Below the pieces are notes generated by a model. It was not told the DNA's origin. It saw only the letters and a program-made list of their open reading frames with translations, and did not search any database. Below are positions 6,438 through 7,370 of a DNA stretch of 7,370 nucleotides, piece after piece. A program made the position numbers and the translations under genes. The first letter of the stretch is position 1; each line of letters starts with the position of its first letter. Location: assembly GCA_903909905.1 (NCBI GenBank), contig CAIVXP010000163.1, positions 1 through 7,370 on the forward strand, in the 5' to 3' direction. The DNA is from Akkermansiaceae bacterium (GTDB taxonomy: Bacteria > Verrucomicrobiota > Verrucomicrobiia > Verrucomicrobiales > Akkermansiaceae).

Positions 6438-6465
6438 ATGAGAGGCGTGATCGGTGCGCTGTCAA
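6438..6465 (-). promoter_or_regulatory. Candidate sigma70-type promoter of the TPR-exbBDD-toroid operon
   Basis: On the minus strand a perfect -35 hexamer TTGACA (6465-6460) is followed after 16 nt by TCTCAT (6443-6438), which matches TATAAT at four of six positions. It sits in the only sizeable gap, between queA and the TPR gene. Transcription would begin near 6431, about 10 nt before the ATG at 6420. That gives a very short leader, in keeping with the missing Shine-Dalgarno sequence. The -10 match is weak, so this is a candidate only. Confidence 0.35.
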
Positions 6466-6539
6466 GAACGCTTTGGATGAATCAGGGGAATTCGGCATGA
6501 AATCGACAAGTCGGAAGAGACCCAGCGTGAAAGGGACTT

Positions 6540-7370
6540 TCAAACAATCAACATGCAATCGCCATAGCTGAAGAACCGGTAACGATTCTCCACCGCCTGA
6601 CGATAGGCGTCCAGCATCAGCTCGCGACCGGCGAGGGCACTGACGAGCATCAGCAAGGTGCTTTGCGGCAGGTGGAAATTGGTGAGCAGGCCGTCGATCG
6701 CGCGAAACTCGTGCGGCGGGTGAATGAAGATATCGGTCTCGCCCGCGTGGCGGGTTTCCGCGATGCGCGTTGCGGCTGACGGGTTTTGTTTTGCCAGAGC
6801 CTCGAGCACGCGGGTGACTGTGGTGCCGACCGCCAGCACGCGGCCTGCGGCATTCACGCGTTTGGCGGTTTCCTCGGTGACCATGAATTTCTCCAAGTGC
6901 ATCACATGGTCGGTCACCACATCAGCGCTCACCGGGCGAAAAGTGCCGACGCCAACATGCAGGGTGAGGAAGGCGTGCGAAATACGCTCGAGCATTTCGG
7001 AGGTGAAATGAAGTCCGGCGGTCGGCGCAGCGATGGCGCCTTCCTCCTGAGCATAGACCGTCTGATATCGTTCGCGGTCGGCCTCGTCCTCGACGCGACC
7101 CATGTAGTGCGGCAGCGCGAGTTGGCCGTGCTTCTCAAGGTCGAGCGGCGAGTCCCAACGGATTAGGCGGTCGCCATTTTCAAAGACCTCGGTCACCACG
7201 CCGCGAATGCCGCCGACACAAACTTCGCGCCCTAGCTTCATGCGCTTGCCCGGCCGCACGAGGCAACGCCATTCGAGATCGGACAAACGATCGAGGCAGA
7301 GCAACTCGATGCTGCCATCATCCGAAAACACGCGCGCCGGAATCACCCGCGTGTTGTTGAGCACCAGCAA
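6540..7370 (-). CDS. queA: S-adenosylmethionine:tRNA ribosyltransferase-isomerase QueA, partial at 5' end
   Basis: QueA transfers and isomerises the ribosyl part of S-adenosylmethionine onto preQ1 in tRNA, making epoxyqueuosine, the penultimate step of queuosine synthesis in the cytoplasm. The window holds the last 276 codons. The family is about 340-360 residues long, so some 65-80 N-terminal residues lie beyond position 7370. The first codon seen is TTG and should be read as an internal Leu, not a start. Family motifs, numbered from the first codon present, are NNTRVIPAR (5-13), RYQTVYA (101-107), APTAGLHFT (115-123), LHVGVGTFRPV (137-147), AVGTTVTRVLE (180-190), LTNFHLPQSTLLMLVSALAG (229-248) and YRFFSYGDCML (264-274). 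No frameshift or loss is visible. Its stop is 119 nt before the TPR gene. It is on the same strand but probably belongs to a different transcription unit. Confidence 0.97.
   Translation of the reverse strand: MLVLNNTRVIPARVFSDDGSIELLCLDRLSDLEWRCLVRPGKRMKLGREVCVGGIRGVVTEVFENGDRLIRWDSPLDLEKHGQLALPHYMGRVEDEADRERYQTVYAQEEGAIAAPTAGLHFTSEMLERISHAFLTLHVGVGTFRPVSADVVTDHVMHLEKFMVTEETAKRVNAAGRVLAVGTTVTRVLEALAKQNPSAATRIAETRHAGETDIFIHPPHEFRAIDGLLTNFHLPQSTLLMLVSALAGRELMLDAYRQAVENRYRFFSYGDCMLIV

Noticed and set aside
6421..6539. Transcription terminator after queA
   Set aside because: I found no GC-rich inverted repeat followed by a T-run on the minus strand in this gap.
6421..6558. 46-codon N-terminal extension of the TPR gene
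   Set aside because: It would overlap the end of queA and put the signal peptide about 50 residues inside the protein. The tandem ATGs at 6420/6417 directly before the signal peptide are the better start.

Overview
The window carries seven genes, all on the minus strand, so transcription runs from position 7370 towards 1. No stretch above 300 bases lacks a gene; the largest gap is 119 nt. I see no tRNA, rRNA, CRISPR array, insertion sequence or integrase. By eye the sequence is moderately GC-rich (roughly 55-60 %). Secretory signal peptides, an ExbB/ExbD pair and large periplasmic TPR proteins point to a Gram-negative-type envelope. A membrane-anchored squalene-cyclase-like repeat protein beside two ExbD genes, together with the lack of Shine-Dalgarno sequences, suggests the Planctomycetota-Verrucomicrobiota group, most likely Verrucomicrobiota. 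That assignment is inference from gene content, not from a search.

Layout in transcription order: (1) the 3' part of queA (7370-6540, 5' end outside the window), a tRNA-queuosine gene probably unrelated to the rest; (2) a 119-nt gap with a candidate promoter; (3) a 959-residue secreted TPR protein (6420-3541); (4) a 278-residue secreted protein with an N-terminal beta-rich segment and TPR-like helices (3528-2692); (5) an ExbB/TolQ-type proton channel subunit (2649-1843); (6) and (7) two different ExbD/TolR subunits (1794-1360 and 1352-894); (8) the 5' part of a gene (856 to beyond 1) whose product has a TonB-like single transmembrane anchor, a glycine-rich linker and the beginning of a squalene-cyclase/prenyltransferase-type alpha/alpha-toroid domain. 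This last gene is open to the window edge.

The six genes from 6420 to 1 are separated by only 12, 42, 48, 7 and 37 nt and look like one operon. The reading I favour is an energised inner-membrane machine. ExbB and two ExbDs would form the proton-driven motor. The last gene, in the position and with the topology of TonB, would be its moving arm, but tipped with a toroid domain instead of a TonB C-terminal domain. The two TPR proteins would be periplasmic scaffolds, much as CpoB/YbgF accompanies Tol-Pal. The cargo or substrate cannot be read from this window.
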